A stretch of DNA of 64,000 nt. Source: Streptococcus zalophi. GTDB taxonomy: Bacteria > Bacillota > Bacilli > Lactobacillales > Streptococcaceae. Below the pieces are notes generated by a model. That model was not told where the DNA came from, did not search any database, and saw only the letters and a program-made list of their open reading frames with translations. This document shows, in pieces, positions 47,799-60,410 of the stretch. Made by a program: the position numbers and the translations under genes. Location: contig NZ_JAENBP010000007.1 of the NCBI RefSeq assembly GCF_016481285.1, forward strand, positions 18,500 to 82,499, in the 5' to 3' direction. The stretch's first letter is position 1. Every line of letters begins with the position of its first letter.

Positions 47799-48806
47799 TT
47801 AAACCTCCAAGGTTTGATAAATAGGTAAGAGCATAGCAGCATAAATCATCACAATGACGATAGCTACAAAGAGAAAGACAATCGGTTGAATCAGTTGTGT
47901 TGCTTTTGTCACCTTGTTAAAAAATAAGCGCCAAAGTTCCTGAGCATAAATCTCTAATTCTAGTCCAAGCTTTGATTTGATTTGGCCATATTCAATAATT
48001 AAACTGAGTTCCTTGACAAAAAAAGGATAGCTAGCTATTTTTTCATGAAAAGTCATACCAGACAACAAGGCTTTCTCTAGTTCCTGACCGATTTCTTGAA
48101 ACAATAGTGATTTTTGTTCTTGCATCAATTTGACAACAACAGAAAGCTCAATGCCTTGACCAATTAGATTTCCCCATTCACGAGCAAAAAGGGCACTTAA
48201 GTAGCACTGGATAAAACCACCTAAAAAAGGAATTCGACTAAGAAAGCGATAAAGTTTCATTTTCCCAAGACGATGAGACAGACCATAACCTACAATGATT
48301 AATCCTATAAGGATAAGTAAAACAGCAAAGAAAACGTTTGGAAACTGTGAAATTATCCTGGTTGCTAGATTACCATTTTCAACATCAAGCAACATATAAT
48401 TTTTGAGGCCCATCATGATTAACATCATAAATCCCAGTAATACCATGGGATAAGTGGCCACTTCAATCAGTTTTTTCTTTACGAGAATAATATTTTCAAG
48501 ATAAGCATCAATCTTACTTAGACTTTTTTGAACGTTGCCATGACTATCAGCTAGTGCTATTTGCGTCACAACATTATCAGAAAAGCCAATCGAAGAAAAA
48601 ATATGTGATAGGCTTAATCCACTAAGTAAACCTGCTTTCATTTGATTGGTAATCGGCTTTTTTAACATATGGCTTCGCTCCAAGAAAGTAATGGTCTCTG
48701 ATAGTGTGAAGCCACTCGCATAAAGATTGTTAAATAATTGAACAATCTTTTTTTGCTGTTTAAGTGATAATCTCTTCGGCTTCTTTTTGCTCCTTAGTGA
48801 TATGTC
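47799..48806 (-). CDS. comGB: Competence pilus assembly membrane protein ComGB
   Basis: 335 residues from MDISLRSKKKPKRLSLKQQK, a GspF/PilC-type platform with two repeat halves and three membrane helices (YPMVLLGFMMLIMMGLKNY, NVFFAVLLILIGLIIVGYG, PIVFLFVAIVIVMIYAAML). It anchors the ATPase ComGA and the growing pilus. The start at 48806 is not certain: it overlaps the comGA 3' end by 47 bases and no strong ribosome site is visible; an earlier in-frame ATG at 48884 would add 26 residues. Confidence 0.88.
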   Translation of the reverse strand, partial: DISLRSKKKPKRLSLKQQKKIVQLFNNLYASGFTLSETITFLERSHMLKKPITNQMKAGLLSGLSLSHIFSSIGFSDNVVTQIALADSHGNVQKSLSKIDAYLENIILVKKKLIEVATYPMVLLGFMMLIMMGLKNYMLLDVENGNLATRIISQFPNVFFAVLLILIGLIIVGYGLSHRLGKMKLYRFLSRIPFLGGFIQCYLSALFAREWGNLIGQGIELSVVVKLMQEQKSLLFQEIGQELEKALLSGMTFHEKIASYPFFVKELSLIIEYGQIKSKLGLELEIYAQELWRLFFNKVTKATQLIQPIVFLFVAIVIVMIYAAMLLPIYQTLEV

Positions 48807-49701
48807 CATCTGTAAAAAGTGTTTTAAGCCGTTTATTCCATTGATTTTGGGAATAGTTTTGGTAGTTTTCTTTGGCAAAATCAATAAGCGCTCCTCCTGC
48901 TATTAGCCTTTGATAAGCAACACCATTAAGCGTGTTGGCTAATTCTTTTTTTGTAATCCCCAATTCTAATAAACGATGATAAACCCCAGGAATACTTTTA
49001 GCATGCAGGGTTGAAAAAATGATAACACCCGTAAGACTAGCTCTAATAACCGCTCTTGCAGTCTCAGTGTCTCTAATTTCACCAATAATTAACACATCGG
49101 GTCTATGCCTTAGTGATAATTTGATGAGACGTTCATAAGTCATCTCAATACTATTATTAATCTGAAGTTGAAGCATGTTTTCTTGTTTCATCTCAACCGG
49201 ATCTTCAATCGTCATGATTTGTTTATCTGGAAATTTTTCTCTAATCAAATGATACATGAGAGTGGTTTTGCCACTTCCGACTGGTCCTGAAAAAAGATAA
49301 AGACCTCGAACATACGTTTCCTTAAGCATCTGTTTGTCACCATCAAACCAAAACTCTAAATTTTCTTGCTTTTCAAATAAAAGGCGGATGACTAGACTTT
49401 CTAACCCTTTATAATCACTAACACTTGATAGTCTTAATGAAATAGAGGCATTATCAGCATAAAGATAGTCACAAGCACCAAGTTGACTGCGCCGTTTTTC
49501 ACCAACATTCATCCCTGAAACAAACTTAAAGTGACTAATCAAACCCGCCATTTCTTCATAGGGATAAGAAGCTATCCATTTTCTATCATCTTTTATCCTC
49601 ATGTATAACTCATACTGGTTACTTTTAGGAATGAGATAGATATCCTGAGCCTGTTTTTCAACAGCTTGTTTAATAATGTTTTTTCCTATTTCTTGTATCA
49701 T
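48760..49701 (-). CDS. comGA: Competence pilus assembly ATPase ComGA
   Basis: 313 residues from MIQEIGKNIIKQAVEKQAQD, a GspE/PilB-type secretion ATPase. Walker A is LFSGPVGSGKTTLMYHLI, the Asp box IMTIEDPVEMKQENMLQLQI, and Walker B VLIIGEIRDTETARAVIRA. It powers assembly of the DNA-uptake pilus. I chose the ATG at 49701 (AAGGGGA upstream) since the CIN-box promoter at 49722-49729 would place the transcript start at or inside an upstream in-frame ATG at 49716. First gene of comGA-GG. Confidence 0.94.
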   Translation of the reverse strand: MIQEIGKNIIKQAVEKQAQDIYLIPKSNQYELYMRIKDDRKWIASYPYEEMAGLISHFKFVSGMNVGEKRRSQLGACDYLYADNASISLRLSSVSDYKGLESLVIRLLFEKQENLEFWFDGDKQMLKETYVRGLYLFSGPVGSGKTTLMYHLIREKFPDKQIMTIEDPVEMKQENMLQLQINNSIEMTYERLIKLSLRHRPDVLIIGEIRDTETARAVIRASLTGVIIFSTLHAKSIPGVYHRLLELGITKKELANTLNGVAYQRLIAGGALIDFAKENYQNYSQNQWNKRLKTLFTDGHITKEQKEAEEIIT

Positions 49702-49721
49702 TATCTTCCCCTTCATCTTGT

Positions 49722-49729
49722 TATTCGTA
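49722..49729 (-). promoter_or_regulatory. CIN-box (SigX/ComX promoter) of the comG operon
   Basis: On the minus strand TACGAATA is the consensus competence box, 21 bases before the comGA start at 49701. Confidence 0.88.
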
Positions 49730-49764
49730 AGACTAATGTTAAAATGAATGAGTTTTTGACAATA

Positions 49765-49808
49765 AAAAAGCCTATTCTAGTCAATTGTCGACAAGAATAG
49801 GTGTTTTT
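49765..49808 (-). terminator. Terminator between the DUF1033 gene and comGA
   Basis: The stem CCTATTCT / AGAATAGG, extended by A/T pairs, has a 15-base loop. A second inverted repeat TAAGACAATAA / TTATTGTCTTA (49832-49854) sits directly at the DUF1033 stop. Confidence 0.65.
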
Positions 49809-49853
49809 AATAATAAATAATACTTATAAGACAATAATAACAGACTTATTGTC

Positions 49854-50216
49854 TTAAAAATTAAGAGAACATGATGGCGGTGTTGTTACTTGATTACCTA
49901 AATTAAATTTTTCATCATGAAGCGTTTCAGGTATTATTTGGTCATCTTTTAATAATAAAAGCGAGTGGTATTGCTGAAGGTCTTCATCACAGTCAACACA
50001 CCATCTCTTTTCTTCATCATCCCAAAAAGCTGCCATAAAATCACTTCTACTTTGGAAGCTTGGAAAAGTCTTTTTAAACTCTTCCCACTTCTTTGTATAA
50101 AAAGCGAGAGCTTCTTTAAAAGTAGAAAACGTCGTTTCTGATACGATGTCATCTTTCCAATCTTCTAAAAACCACCACGGTTCAAAATCGCCATAAATCT
50201 CAATTACTTGATACAT
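49854..50216 (-). CDS. DUF1033 family protein
   Basis: 120 residues, soluble, rich in aromatic residues: MYQVIEIYGDFEPWWFLEDW, then FSTFKEALAFYTKKWEEFKKTF and FWDDEEKRWCVDCDEDLQQYHS. It matches the uncharacterised DUF1033 family found between rpoC and comGA in streptococci. The context gives no functional clue; the comG promoter is downstream of it, so it is not part of the competence operon. Confidence 0.82.
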   Translation of the reverse strand: MYQVIEIYGDFEPWWFLEDWKDDIVSETTFSTFKEALAFYTKKWEEFKKTFPSFQSRSDFMAAFWDDEEKRWCVDCDEDLQQYHSLLLLKDDQIIPETLHDEKFNLGNQVTTPPSCSLNF

Positions 50217-50285
50217 AGTTCCACTTCCTTATAAAGACATTATATAGTAATGTGTCTGATTAACGAAAGGATTTGCTCATAAGGG

Positions 50286-50322
50286 TAATGAAAAAGACTC
50301 GCAAAATGCGAATCTCTCTCAT
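50286..50322 (-). terminator. Terminator after rpoC
   Basis: The imperfect hairpin AGATTCGCA / TGCGAGTCT with a short loop, followed by five Ts on the minus strand, immediately past the rpoC stop. Confidence 0.75.
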
Positions 50323-53300
50323 TATTCAGTAACTTCCACTGTTTCTTCACTAGTAATATTTTCTGTTATTTCCACTTCATTAATAGCTTGAGGTTCAATA
50401 TGACGATATCTTGCCATACCAGTACCAGCTGGAATAATCTTACCAATAATAACATTTTCTTTAAGTCCAAGAAGATGGTCTTTCTTACCACGGATAGCAG
50501 CATCTGTTAAGACACGAGTTGTTTCTTGGAAGGAAGCGGCAGATAAGAAGGAATTGGTTTCTAAGGAAGCTTTGGTAATTCCCATTAAGACAGGACGGCT
50601 TGTTGCAGGAATACCACCAGCGATTACAATTTCCTTATTAGCATCTGTAAAGTCAGAAATATCCATCAAAGTACCAGGTAATAAGTCAGTGTCTCCTGGA
50701 TCCATAATACGAACCTTACGAAGCATTTGACGAACCATCACCTCGATATGTTTATCTCCGATTTCAACCCCTTGGCTACGGTATACTTTTTGAACTTCTG
50801 CTAAGAGATAAGTCTCAACAGATAAAGTATCACGAACTTCAAGTAAGTGTTTAGGTTGGATAGACCCTTCTGTTAAGGCTTGTCCACGAAGAACAGTATC
50901 ACCAATGGCAACTTTTAGACGAGCTGTAAACGGAACAACATACTCTCCATCACCAGTTTCACCTTTAACAAAGACTTTCTTGGTGCGGGTTGAAGCATCT
51001 TCTTCGATATCAACAATTTCACCCTTAACTTCAGTAATAACAGCCTCACCCTTAGGATTACGTGCTTCAAAGATTTCTTGAATACGTGGTAAACCTTGAG
51101 TGATATCGGTATTTGAAGCCACACCACCTGTATGGAAGGTACGCATGGTTAACTGAGTACCAGGCTCACCGATTGATTGGGCAGCGATTGTACCAACAGC
51201 TTCACCAACTTCAACCGCATCACCAGTTGCTAGATTAATACCATAACAATGACGACACACACCGTGACGAGTATTACATGTAAAGACTGAGCGAATAGTC
51301 ACTTCCTCAACACCGGCATTAACAATTTTAGCAGCAATGTCTTCTGTGATTAATTGATTTGCACCGATTAAGATTTCACCAGTTTCAGGATGTTTAACAG
51401 ATTTCTTAGAGTAACGTCCTTGCAGGCGTTCTTCAAGAGTTTCAGTCACTTCTCTATCATCTGTGATAGCAGTGATAATCAAACCACGGTCAGTCCCACA
51501 GTCATCCTCGCGAATAATCACATCTTGGGCAACATCAACAAGACGACGAGTCAAGTAACCTGAGTCAGCAGTTTTAAGGGCTGTATCGGTCATCCCTTTT
51601 CTAGCACCGTGTGTTGAGAAGAACATCTCAAGTACTGAGAGACCTTCACGGAAGTTAGATAGAATTGGAAGTTCCATGATACGACCGTTAGGTGCCGCCA
51701 TCAAACCACGCATCCCCGCAAGTTGAGAGAAGTTTGAAATATTACCACGCGCTCCTGAGTCCATCATCATAACGATAGGGTTCTTAGGATCTTGTGTTTC
51801 AATTAAACGACGTTCTAAGGCTTCTTTCGCTTCACGCCATGTTGTAGTAACTGCTTCATAACGATCATCATCAGTCATCAAACCACGACGGAAGGCTTTA
51901 TTAATTGATTCAACTTTGGCATGGGCAGCATCAATAATCTCTTGTTTATTATCGATAACAGGAATATCAGAGATACCTACTGTTAATCCAGCCAAGGTTG
52001 AGTGGTAGTAACCTAAGTCTTTTAATCTATCAAGGAAAGCAGAGGTTTCTGTTGTTCTAAAACGTTTAAAGATTTCAGCAATGATATTTCCAAGATTTTT
52101 CTTCTTGAATGGTTCATTTAAAGGAAGAGCTTTAATGGTTTCTTTTACATCTGCACCAAGTTCTAAGAAATACTTATCAGGTGTTCCTTCTGATAAGTTA
52201 ACATTGTTAGGTTCTTGTAAATATGGTAAGTCAGCAGGCATAATATCGTTAAATAAGATTTTACCAACTGTTGTTACCATGATTTTATGTTTTTGGTTAT
52301 CACTCCAAGGCTTGTCAGTCATGCTATCAACAGCAATCCCAACACGACTATGAAGATGGACATAACCATTTTGAAGGGCCATAACAGCTTCATCACGATC
52401 TTTAAAGATCATGCCTTCGCCTTTTCTGCCTTCATCTTCCATGGTCAAGTAATAGTTACCAAGAACCATATCTTGAGATGGGGTAACAACTGGTTTACCA
52501 TCCTTAGGATTAAGGATGTGTTCTGCTGCAAGCATCAAAAGACGAGCTTCTGCTTGTGCCTCTTCTGATAAAGGCACGTGAATTGCCATTTGGTCTCCGT
52601 CAAAGTCGGCATTGTAGGCCTCACAAACAAGTGGGTGAAGTCTAAGGGCACGACCATCGATAAGAACAGGTTCAAAGGCTTGAATACCAAGTCTATGGAG
52701 GGTAGGTGCGCGGTTAAGAAGAACAGGGTGTTCTTTAATCACTTCTTCAAGAATATCCCAGATACGTTCATCACCACGCTCGATTAAGCGTTTAGCAGCT
52801 TTAACGTTTTGAACCAAATCGCGGGCAACGATTTCTCTCATCACAAATGGTTTGAATAATTCAATCGCCATTTCACGAGGCACACCACATTGATACATTT
52901 TAAGTGTTGGTCCAACTGCGATAACTGAACGTCCTGAGAAGTCAACACGTTTACCAAGAAGGTTTTGACGGAAGCGCCCTTGTTTCCCTTTAAGCATATG
53001 GCTTAGGGATTTCAATGGACGACTACCTGGTCCAGTAATTGGACGACCACGACGACCATTATCAATCAAAGCATCAACAGCTTCTTGGAGCATTCTTTTT
53101 TCATTTTGAACAATGATACCAGGGGCATTAAGCTCTAAAAGACGTGCTAAACGGTTGTTACGGTTGATAACACGGCGATAGAGGTCATTTAAGTCACTGG
53201 CTGCAAAGCGACCACCATCCAATTGAACCATTGGACGAAGATCAGGTGGGATGACTGGTAAGATATTTAAAATCATCCACTCTGGTTTATTACCTGATTT

Positions 53301-53954
53301 ATTAAAGGCATCAAGAACATCTAAACGACGAACAGCCTTGATACGCTTTTGACCAGATGCTGTTTTTAATTCTTCTTTTAGGACAGCAATTTCTGCATCA
53401 AGATCCACACGTTTCAATAAATCTTGGATAGCTTCAGCACCCATTTTTGCGATAAATGAACCATGTCCATACTCTTGTAATTTTTCACGATATTCACGTT
53501 CTGTCAAGAGTGATTTAGGCTCTAATGGTGTCTCTTTTGGATCGATGACAACATAGGCAGCAAAATAAATAATTTCTTCTAAGGAACGTGGACTCATATC
53601 AAGTGTCAAGCCCATACGACTTGGAATACCTTTAAAATACCAAATATGTGATACAGGAGCTTTTAACTCAATATGCCCCATACGTTCACGACGCACTTTG
53701 GCACGAGTGACCTCAACACCACAGCGATCACAAACAATCCCTTTGTAACGAATACGCTTGTATTTGCCACAGGCACACTCCCAATCTTTTGTAGGACCAA
53801 AGATGACCTCATCAAATAGTCCTTCACGTTCTGGTTTTAAGGTACGGTAATTGATTGTTTCAGGTTTTTTAACTTCACCATAAGACCATGAACGGACTTT
53901 ACTTGGTGATGCTAATGTGATTTGCATACTTTTAAAACGATTTACGTCAACCAC
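50322..53954 (-). CDS. rpoC: DNA-directed RNA polymerase subunit beta'
   Basis: 1210 residues. The N-terminal zinc ribbon reads [20 protein letters not shown]; the active-site motif [15 protein letters not shown] holds the three catalytic aspartates; the second zinc site is [13 protein letters not shown]. The trigger-loop region ([19 protein letters not shown] and downstream) is intact. It has the short Firmicute-type architecture without large insertions. Transcribed with rpoB, 69 bases upstream. Confidence 0.98.
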   Translation of the reverse strand: MVDVNRFKSMQITLASPSKVRSWSYGEVKKPETINYRTLKPEREGLFDEVIFGPTKDWECACGKYKRIRYKGIVCDRCGVEVTRAKVRRERMGHIELKAPVSHIWYFKGIPSRMGLTLDMSPRSLEEIIYFAAYVVIDPKETPLEPKSLLTEREYREKLQEYGHGSFIAKMGAEAIQDLLKRVDLDAEIAVLKEELKTASGQKRIKAVRRLDVLDAFNKSGNKPEWMILNILPVIPPDLRPMVQLDGGRFAASDLNDLYRRVINRNNRLARLLELNAPGIIVQNEKRMLQEAVDALIDNGRRGRPITGPGSRPLKSLSHMLKGKQGRFRQNLLGKRVDFSGRSVIAVGPTLKMYQCGVPREMAIELFKPFVMREIVARDLVQNVKAAKRLIERGDERIWDILEEVIKEHPVLLNRAPTLHRLGIQAFEPVLIDGRALRLHPLVCEAYNADFDGDQMAIHVPLSEEAQAEARLLMLAAEHILNPKDGKPVVTPSQDMVLGNYYLTMEDEGRKGEGMIFKDRDEAVMALQNGYVHLHSRVGIAVDSMTDKPWSDNQKHKIMVTTVGKILFNDIMPADLPYLQEPNNVNLSEGTPDKYFLELGADVKETIKALPLNEPFKKKNLGNIIAEIFKRFRTTETSAFLDRLKDLGYYHSTLAGLTVGISDIPVIDNKQEIIDAAHAKVESINKAFRRGLMTDDDRYEAVTTTWREAKEALERRLIETQDPKNPIVMMMDSGARGNISNFSQLAGMRGLMAAPNGRIMELPILSNFREGLSVLEMFFSTHGARKGMTDTALKTADSGYLTRRLVDVAQDVIIREDDCGTDRGLIITAITDDREVTETLEERLQGRYSKKSVKHPETGEILIGANQLITEDIAAKIVNAGVEEVTIRSVFTCNTRHGVCRHCYGINLATGDAVEVGEAVGTIAAQSIGEPGTQLTMRTFHTGGVASNTDITQGLPRIQEIFEARNPKGEAVITEVKGEIVDIEEDASTRTKKVFVKGETGDGEYVVPFTARLKVAIGDTVLRGQALTEGSIQPKHLLEVRDTLSVETYLLAEVQKVYRSQGVEIGDKHIEVMVRQMLRKVRIMDPGDTDLLPGTLMDISDFTDANKEIVIAGGIPATSRPVLMGITKASLETNSFLSAASFQETTRVLTDAAIRGKKDHLLGLKENVIIGKIIPAGTGMARYRHIEPQAINEVEITENITSEETVEVTE

Positions 53955-54023
53955 TAGTTATTACCTTTCTTTTTTACTTCTCATCATATTAACATTGAAT
54001 AATATTCATTGATTAATAATTGT

Positions 54024-57000
54024 TTAAGTTAGTGAGGTTTCGTCACTGACTTTCTTTTCTTCGCTAGCAAATTCTGCTGCTTCTTGAGCTTGTTTTTCAC
54101 GTGCTTTTTCAAGATCATCAACGTGCATCACATCATCATCTTCACCTTCATCAAGATCACGAAGTTCAACTTCTCTGTCATCCTCATCAAGGACTCTCAT
54201 ATCTAGTCCAAGAGATTGTAGCTCTTTGACTAGGACACGGAATGATTCTGGAACACCTGGTTTTGGAATAGGTTTTCCCTTTGTGATGGCTTCATAAGCT
54301 TTCAAACGACCAATCACATCATCAGATTTGTAGGTCAAGATTTCTTGAAGGACGTGTGAAGCACCATAAGCTTCAAGGGCCCAAACTTCCATCTCACCGA
54401 AACGTTGTCCACCAAATTGTGCTTTACCACCAAGTGGTTGTTGGGTAACAAGTGAGTATGGTCCAACAGAACGTGCGTGTAATTTATCATCAACCATGTG
54501 GTGAAGTTTAATCATGTACATGACACCAACAGAAACACGGTTGTCAAAAGGCTCACCAGTACGTCCATCATAAAGGACTGTCTTAGCATCGCTATCCATA
54601 CCAGCCTCTTTAACAGTTTCCCACAAATCTTCTGCGGTAGCACCATCAAAGACTGGTGTTGCCATATGAACACCCAGAGTACGAGCTGCCATACCTAAGT
54701 GAAGCTCCATAACTTGACCGATATTCATACGTGACGGCACCCCTAGAGGATTCAACATGATATCAACTGGTGTACCATCTGGCAAGTAAGGCATATCTTC
54801 TACTGGCACAATACGAGAAACAACCCCTTTGTTCCCGTGGCGTCCGGCCATTTTATCTCCGACTTTAACTTTACGTTTTTGTGCGATATAAACACGAACT
54901 AACATATTAACGCCAGATTGAAGTTCATCACCATTAGCACGTGTAAAGATACGTACATCGCGAACAACTCCATCTCCTCCGTGTGGGACACGAAGAGAGG
55001 TGTCACGAACTTCACGAGACTTATCACCAAAAATGGCATGCAAGAGACGTTCTTCAGCAGATAAATCTTTTTCACCTTTTGGTGTTACCTTACCAACAAG
55101 AATGTCACCTTCTTTAACTTCTGCACCAATGCGGATAACTCCCATCTCATCAAGATCTTTAAGAGCTTCTTCACCAACGTTTGGAATTTCTCTCGTGATT
55201 TCTTCTGCACCTAATTTGGTATCACGTGTTTCACTTTCAAATTCTTCTAAGTGAACTGAGGTATAGACATCATCTTTGACCAAACGCTCACTCATGATAA
55301 CCGCATCCTCAAAGTTGTAACCTTCCCATGTCATGTAGGCAACAATTGGGTTTTGGCCTAAGGCCATTTCACCATTTTCCATTGATGGCCCATCAGCAAT
55401 AAAGTCTCCTTTTTCAACGACATCGCCAACTTTTACAAGGGTTCTTTGGTTATAAGCAGTTCCTGAGTTAGAACGACGGAATTTAGTGATTTGATAAACA
55501 TCAAGACCACCATCTTCTCTACGAACTTCTACTTTATCAGCATCAGAGTAGATAACTTTACCATCATTTTGTGCAATAACAGCAGCTCCTGAATCATGAG
55601 CGGCTTGATATTCCATGCCTGTTCCAACAAGCGGTGCTTTTGGATCGATTAACGGTACAGCTTGACGTTGCATGTTGGCACCCATCAAGGCACGGTTTGA
55701 GTCGTTGTTTTCAAGGAAAGGAATACACGCTGTTGCAACTGCAACTACCTGTTTAGGAGAAACATCTACATAATCAACAGCACTTATTGGGAATTCTTGG
55801 TTATTACCTTGATGACGTCCCATAACGATTTCCTCAGCAAAAGTACCATCTTCGTTAAGAATAGAGTTTGCTTGTGCTACAGTGTATTCATCTTCTTCAT
55901 CAGCTGTCAGCCACTCAATGTCACGAGTAACCACACCTGTTTCTTTGTCAACTTTACGGTATGGTGTTTGGATGAAACCATATTTATTTAAATGTCCATA
56001 AGATGACAAGTTGTTGATCAAACCAATGTTTGGTCCTTCAGGTGTTTCAATCGGACACATACGACCATAGTGAGTATAGTGAACGTCACGGACTTCATAA
56101 CCAGCACGGTCACGGGTCAAACCACCAGGCCCAAGGGCTGATAGACGACGTTTGTGTGACAATTCAGAAAGTGGATTATGTTGGTCCATGAATTGTGATA
56201 ACTGAGAAGAACCAAAGAATTCTTTGATTGCTGCTGTAACGGGTCTGATATTAATAATTTGTTGCGGTGTTAGAGTTTCATTATCTTGAACACTCATACG
56301 TTCACGCACATTACGTTCCATACGAGCTAAACCGATACGGAACTGGTTGGCTAACAATTCACCAACGGCACGGATACGACGATTACCCAAGTGGTCAATA
56401 TCATCTACTTTCCCAAGACCCTCTGAAAGGTTTAAGAAATAACTCATTTCAGCGAGAATATCAGCTGGTGTTAGATTTCTAATTTTTTCATCTGGATTAG
56501 CATTACCAACGATAGTGACAACTCTATCTGGATCAATTGGTGAGTAAACCTTAAATTTTTGCAGAACAACAGGTTCAACAAGAACAGCATAGTCGTTTGG
56601 TGTATAGGCAAATTTATTTAAATCACCATCGATATGCTCTGAAATGCTATCAATCACTTCACGTGTCATTACAGTTCCAGCTTCAACAAGAATTTCTCCC
56701 GTTTCAGCATCTACTAAGTTTTCTGCAATGGTTTGATTTAAAAGACGTGTTTTAACATTTAATTTTTTATTGATTTTGTAACGACCAACAGCTGCTAAAT
56801 CATAACGACGTGAATCAAAGAAACGGGCAATCAAAAGGCTACGAGAGCTTTCTGCTGTTTTTGGTTCACCCGGACGAAGACGCTCATAAATTTCTTTTAA
56901 GGCTTCATCTGTTCTAGAGTCGCTTGGATTTTTATGGATATCTTTTTCAATGGTATTTCTAACCAGATCCCCATCACCAAAAATATCAATGATTTCATCA

Positions 57001-57611
57001 TCGCCAGAGAATCCTAGCGCACGAATCAGTGTTGTAAATGGAATTTTACGTGTACGGTCAATTCTAGTGTAGGCAATATCTTTTGAGTCAGTTTCGAGTT
57101 CCAACCATGCCCCGCGATTAGGAATAACGGTTGAACCATAGCCAACTTTACCATTTTTATCAACTTTATCATTAAAGTAAACACCTGGTGATCTGACCAA
57201 CTGACTAACAATAATTCTTTCAGCTCCGTTAATGATAAATGTTCCCATTTCAGTCATTAGCGGGAAATCGCCAAAGAAGACCTCTTGTGTTTTGATTTCA
57301 CCAGTTTCTTTATTGACTAGGCGAAATGTCACAAAGATAGGCGCTGAATAGTGAGCATCATGGGCACGCGCCTCTTCTAAAGTGTATTTAGGCTCTTTAA
57401 TTTCATAACCTAAAAATTCTAGTTCCATCGTATCTGTAAAGTTAGATACTGGAAGAACATCCTCAAAAACTTCCTTTAACCCATGATCAAGAAAATCTTG
57501 AAATGAATCTGTTTGAATTTCAATCAAATTTGGTAAATCAAGAACTTCTTTGATTCTTGAAAAGCTACGACGTGTACGGTGTTTTCCGTATTGAACTTCA
57601 TGTCCTGCCAA
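54024..57611 (-). CDS. rpoB: DNA-directed RNA polymerase subunit beta
   Basis: 1195 residues. The rifampicin-pocket cluster I reads [20 protein letters not shown] followed by [10 protein letters not shown], with the usual sensitive residues at the positions I can place. Other landmarks are [33 protein letters not shown] and [20 protein letters not shown]. The acidic C-terminal tail ends [12 protein letters not shown]. It forms the operon rpoB-rpoC, with a probable promoter 40-50 bases upstream. Confidence 0.98.
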   Translation of the reverse strand: MAGHEVQYGKHRTRRSFSRIKEVLDLPNLIEIQTDSFQDFLDHGLKEVFEDVLPVSNFTDTMELEFLGYEIKEPKYTLEEARAHDAHYSAPIFVTFRLVNKETGEIKTQEVFFGDFPLMTEMGTFIINGAERIIVSQLVRSPGVYFNDKVDKNGKVGYGSTVIPNRGAWLELETDSKDIAYTRIDRTRKIPFTTLIRALGFSGDDEIIDIFGDGDLVRNTIEKDIHKNPSDSRTDEALKEIYERLRPGEPKTAESSRSLLIARFFDSRRYDLAAVGRYKINKKLNVKTRLLNQTIAENLVDAETGEILVEAGTVMTREVIDSISEHIDGDLNKFAYTPNDYAVLVEPVVLQKFKVYSPIDPDRVVTIVGNANPDEKIRNLTPADILAEMSYFLNLSEGLGKVDDIDHLGNRRIRAVGELLANQFRIGLARMERNVRERMSVQDNETLTPQQIINIRPVTAAIKEFFGSSQLSQFMDQHNPLSELSHKRRLSALGPGGLTRDRAGYEVRDVHYTHYGRMCPIETPEGPNIGLINNLSSYGHLNKYGFIQTPYRKVDKETGVVTRDIEWLTADEEDEYTVAQANSILNEDGTFAEEIVMGRHQGNNQEFPISAVDYVDVSPKQVVAVATACIPFLENNDSNRALMGANMQRQAVPLIDPKAPLVGTGMEYQAAHDSGAAVIAQNDGKVIYSDADKVEVRREDGGLDVYQITKFRRSNSGTAYNQRTLVKVGDVVEKGDFIADGPSMENGEMALGQNPIVAYMTWEGYNFEDAVIMSERLVKDDVYTSVHLEEFESETRDTKLGAEEITREIPNVGEEALKDLDEMGVIRIGAEVKEGDILVGKVTPKGEKDLSAEERLLHAIFGDKSREVRDTSLRVPHGGDGVVRDVRIFTRANGDELQSGVNMLVRVYIAQKRKVKVGDKMAGRHGNKGVVSRIVPVEDMPYLPDGTPVDIMLNPLGVPSRMNIGQVMELHLGMAARTLGVHMATPVFDGATAEDLWETVKEAGMDSDAKTVLYDGRTGEPFDNRVSVGVMYMIKLHHMVDDKLHARSVGPYSLVTQQPLGGKAQFGGQRFGEMEVWALEAYGASHVLQEILTYKSDDVIGRLKAYEAITKGKPIPKPGVPESFRVLVKELQSLGLDMRVLDEDDREVELRDLDEGEDDDVMHVDDLEKAREKQAQEAAEFASEEKKVSDETSLT

Positions 57612-57629
57612 GTTTTCAACTCCTTTTTT

Positions 57630-57660
57630 CTAATAGGCTTGTTAAACAAGCAAGTGTCAA
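57630..57660 (-). promoter_or_regulatory. Probable rpoBC promoter with a palindrome in the spacer
   Basis: On the minus strand a perfect -35 TTGACA (57655-57660) is followed by the palindrome GCTTGTT-T-AACAAGC (57637-57651) and a weak -10 (TATTAG, 19-nt spacer). The -10 assignment is uncertain. The rest of the 289-base gap up to 57900 holds only the hairpin at 57738-57782. Confidence 0.45.
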
Positions 57661-57737
57661 CAAAATAATAGTCCTTTTTGAATTTTTAGAAAATTTAAGA
57701 ATAGATTACAATTCATAAAAATCCTAAAAATGGGCAC

Positions 57738-57782
57738 AAAAAGAGCAGCTAAATCTGACTAATAGTGTGATTTAACTGCTGT
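57738..57782 (-). terminator. Hairpin between pbp1b and rpoB (terminator)
   Basis: AGCAGTTAAATC / GATTTAGCTGCT (one mismatch) with a 13-base loop, then five Ts on the minus strand. It is about 120 bases after the pbp1b stop and before the rpoB promoter. Confidence 0.75.
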
Positions 57783-57900
57783 AAGTCTTAGTTGGACAAT
57801 ATTTCAACTAAAACAGACGACAAATTCATTTCTCATTTTACCCTATTTTCTTTTAAAAAGCAAGTTTTTTTATACTTTTTAATAGGTATAAGATGACTTA

Positions 57901-60369
57901 TTACGGCTCATGATTATCATTATCATTACCATTATTATTAGCATTATCATCTTCTTCTGTTTGTGGTTTTTCTTCTTTTGTTGTTTTTTCTTCTTTTGGT
58001 TTTGGTGTTGGCTGAGGGTTGCTATCGACAATTTTTGCCCAAGCTTTAGCGTAGTCATTATCTGTTCCACCAATAGCAAATTTATAAGTTGTTACCCCTG
58101 GACCATTTTTAGCCCATAAACTTGTTGTAGTTGAACCCCCCACATTGATGGTTCTACCATTAAGAGAAACAGACCCAGGTTTTAATCCTGTCGAGTTTAA
58201 AACAGAGGCGCTAATAACACTAGGATCCATTGTAAATTTCTCTGCTGATCCTAAAATATTAGGGTCAGCACTATTAATAGCTGTCACAAGATGAGCGACA
58301 TAATTAGCATGATTATTATATCCTGTTAAGGCAGCTAAAGAACTGTTATCATCGTGTCCAGCCCAAGAACCTAGAGAAACCGAAGGTGTTGATAACATTA
58401 ACCAAACATCAGACGTTTCATTGGTTGTTCCTGTTTTACCAATCCAATCAACTCCTAAAAGATTACCATTTAAACCACTCAATCTTGAAGCAAAGGTTGT
58501 TGTTGTTCCTGAACTGATCGGCCCACGTAGGAGTGATGTCATAATATTTGCAGTTGCTTTAGAATATACCTGTATTGGTTCTGGCTGATGTTCATAAATC
58601 ACATTACCATCTGCATCAGTAATTTTTGAAACAATGTACTCTTTGAGGAAAACCCCATTATTAGCAATTGCTTGATAGGCATTTGTTTGTTGAACAACAG
58701 AAGTTTCAATCCCACCACCTAAAGGTAAGCTCTCTATATCATAATAAGGAATTGAGTAACCCATCTTTTCCATATAACCTTTGACGTCAACACCTTCTCT
58801 AAGAAGCATTTGATAAGTCCAAAAGGCTGGAATATTCCAAGACGTGTTAAGAGCTTCTTGAAGGGTTACCATGCTTGTTCCCTCATCGACACCATGCATA
58901 ATCTTTTGACCACTTGAAAAGGTTGTTGGATAATTTGATAAAATACTAGCACTACCCATCAATCCTTGATCAATAGCCGGACCATAGGCAAGAATTGGCT
59001 TAATACTTGAACCTGGTGATCTATAGGTATCAAAAGCATGGTTGTTTTGATTGGTATTATAATCACGACCACCAATAAAACCAATAACAGCACCCGTTCT
59101 ATTATCCAAGAGGACATTTCCCATTTGAACTTGGCCGGTCCCATCATCTAAAAGCCCACCATAATTTCTCGCAGCATCTTGCATGGCATTGTGAACTGTT
59201 TTATTGATAGTTGTTTGGATAGTATAGCCTCCAAGTTGAATAGCTTTTAAAGCTTTTTCCTCATAGGCTTGTTTAGTGTCATCATTTTTTAAGTCCTGTT
59301 CAGAAACACCATCTTTTTTAACTAAATAATCATACATAATATCTTTAGCTTCAGCTAATACGGTGTAGTAAAGATAATCATGATTGTCCTCAATAATAGC
59401 TTCTGGCTGTCTAAAATCTTGTTTCAAATCATAAGCCTTGTAACTCTCATAATCTGCTTTTGATAGTTGCCCTGTTCGATACATACTGTATAAAACATTT
59501 TGAGCTCTTTTAAGACCAATAGCCATATCTTCTTCTGTTTTAAATTCACCCGTTGATGTGTAAGGAGAATAAACAATAGGACTTTGAGGTAAACCAGCTA
59601 AGAAAGCTGACTGAGGGATGGTTAAATCTTTGGCAGAAACACCAAAGATACCTTGAGCAGCTTCTTCAATTCCTGCAATATTTTGTCCTTTGTTATTGCG
59701 ACCAAACGGCGACACATTAAGATATTTCGTTAATATTTCATCCTTATCCATATAACGCTCAAGTGACAAGGCATAAATAATTTCTTTTGCTTTACGTTTA
59801 AAGGTTGGATCATCACCTAACACTTGTTGTTTTAGTAATTGTTGTGTCAAAGTCGATCCACCACTTGTTTCACCTACTCCTAAAACAGAAGTCAAAGTCG
59901 CACGAAAAACTGCTTTAGGAACCACACCTTTGTGGGTCATAAAATTTTCATCCTCAGTAGCAATAATAGCATTTTTGATATTATCAGAAATAGCATCACT
60001 ACCAACAGGTGTTCTTAATAAATCGGTGTTAATGGTTGAAATCAGTGAATCATCTGAAAAAGTCATCCTTGAAATACTAGTCAAGCTACTGACGTCAGCA
60101 ATTAAAGTTTCTCTATCAGGAATCTCAACATCATCAATTTGACTTGCAAAATAGCCAAAACCAATCCCCATACCTAAGAAAGCAAAAAGCAGCACGATAA
60201 CATAGAAAAAATCAGACATCAACTTCAAAGTTCTAAGAAAAACTGAGCCAATATCCATCATGCTTAATTGAGGAGATTTAGAAGTTTTTTTGCCACTCAT
60301 TTTATTTTTTAAGGATTGTGTTTTTTTAGTAATTATATCTTTTAAATTATCTTTATCTGATTGTTTCAT
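57901..60369 (-). CDS. pbp1b: Penicillin-binding protein 1B (class A, bifunctional)
   Basis: 822 residues. A cytoplasmic basic N-terminus is followed by one membrane helix ([20 protein letters not shown]). GT51 motifs are [17 protein letters not shown] and [15 protein letters not shown]; transpeptidase motifs are SPGSSIKP (SxxK), TSWN (SxN) and [11 protein letters not shown]. The C-terminal tail after residue about 785 is a low-complexity Lys/Glu/Asn/Asp-rich stretch ([25 protein letters not shown]), typical of streptococcal PBP1b and disordered. It is divergent from tyrS. Confidence 0.94.
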   Translation of the reverse strand: MKQSDKDNLKDIITKKTQSLKNKMSGKKTSKSPQLSMMDIGSVFLRTLKLMSDFFYVIVLLFAFLGMGIGFGYFASQIDDVEIPDRETLIADVSSLTSISRMTFSDDSLISTINTDLLRTPVGSDAISDNIKNAIIATEDENFMTHKGVVPKAVFRATLTSVLGVGETSGGSTLTQQLLKQQVLGDDPTFKRKAKEIIYALSLERYMDKDEILTKYLNVSPFGRNNKGQNIAGIEEAAQGIFGVSAKDLTIPQSAFLAGLPQSPIVYSPYTSTGEFKTEEDMAIGLKRAQNVLYSMYRTGQLSKADYESYKAYDLKQDFRQPEAIIEDNHDYLYYTVLAEAKDIMYDYLVKKDGVSEQDLKNDDTKQAYEEKALKAIQLGGYTIQTTINKTVHNAMQDAARNYGGLLDDGTGQVQMGNVLLDNRTGAVIGFIGGRDYNTNQNNHAFDTYRSPGSSIKPILAYGPAIDQGLMGSASILSNYPTTFSSGQKIMHGVDEGTSMVTLQEALNTSWNIPAFWTYQMLLREGVDVKGYMEKMGYSIPYYDIESLPLGGGIETSVVQQTNAYQAIANNGVFLKEYIVSKITDADGNVIYEHQPEPIQVYSKATANIMTSLLRGPISSGTTTTFASRLSGLNGNLLGVDWIGKTGTTNETSDVWLMLSTPSVSLGSWAGHDDNSSLAALTGYNNHANYVAHLVTAINSADPNILGSAEKFTMDPSVISASVLNSTGLKPGSVSLNGRTINVGGSTTTSLWAKNGPGVTTYKFAIGGTDNDYAKAWAKIVDSNPQPTPKPKEEKTTKEEKPQTEEDDNANNNGNDNDNHEP

Positions 60370-60410
60370 AAAAATACCTCATCCCATATTATAACAAAAT
60401 TTAACAAGAC

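Noticed and set aside
57910..58119. Plus-strand open frame rich in Ile and Phe opposite the end of pbp1b
   Set aside because: It is the antisense of the low-complexity Asn/Asp/Lys/Glu tail of PBP1b, not an independent gene.
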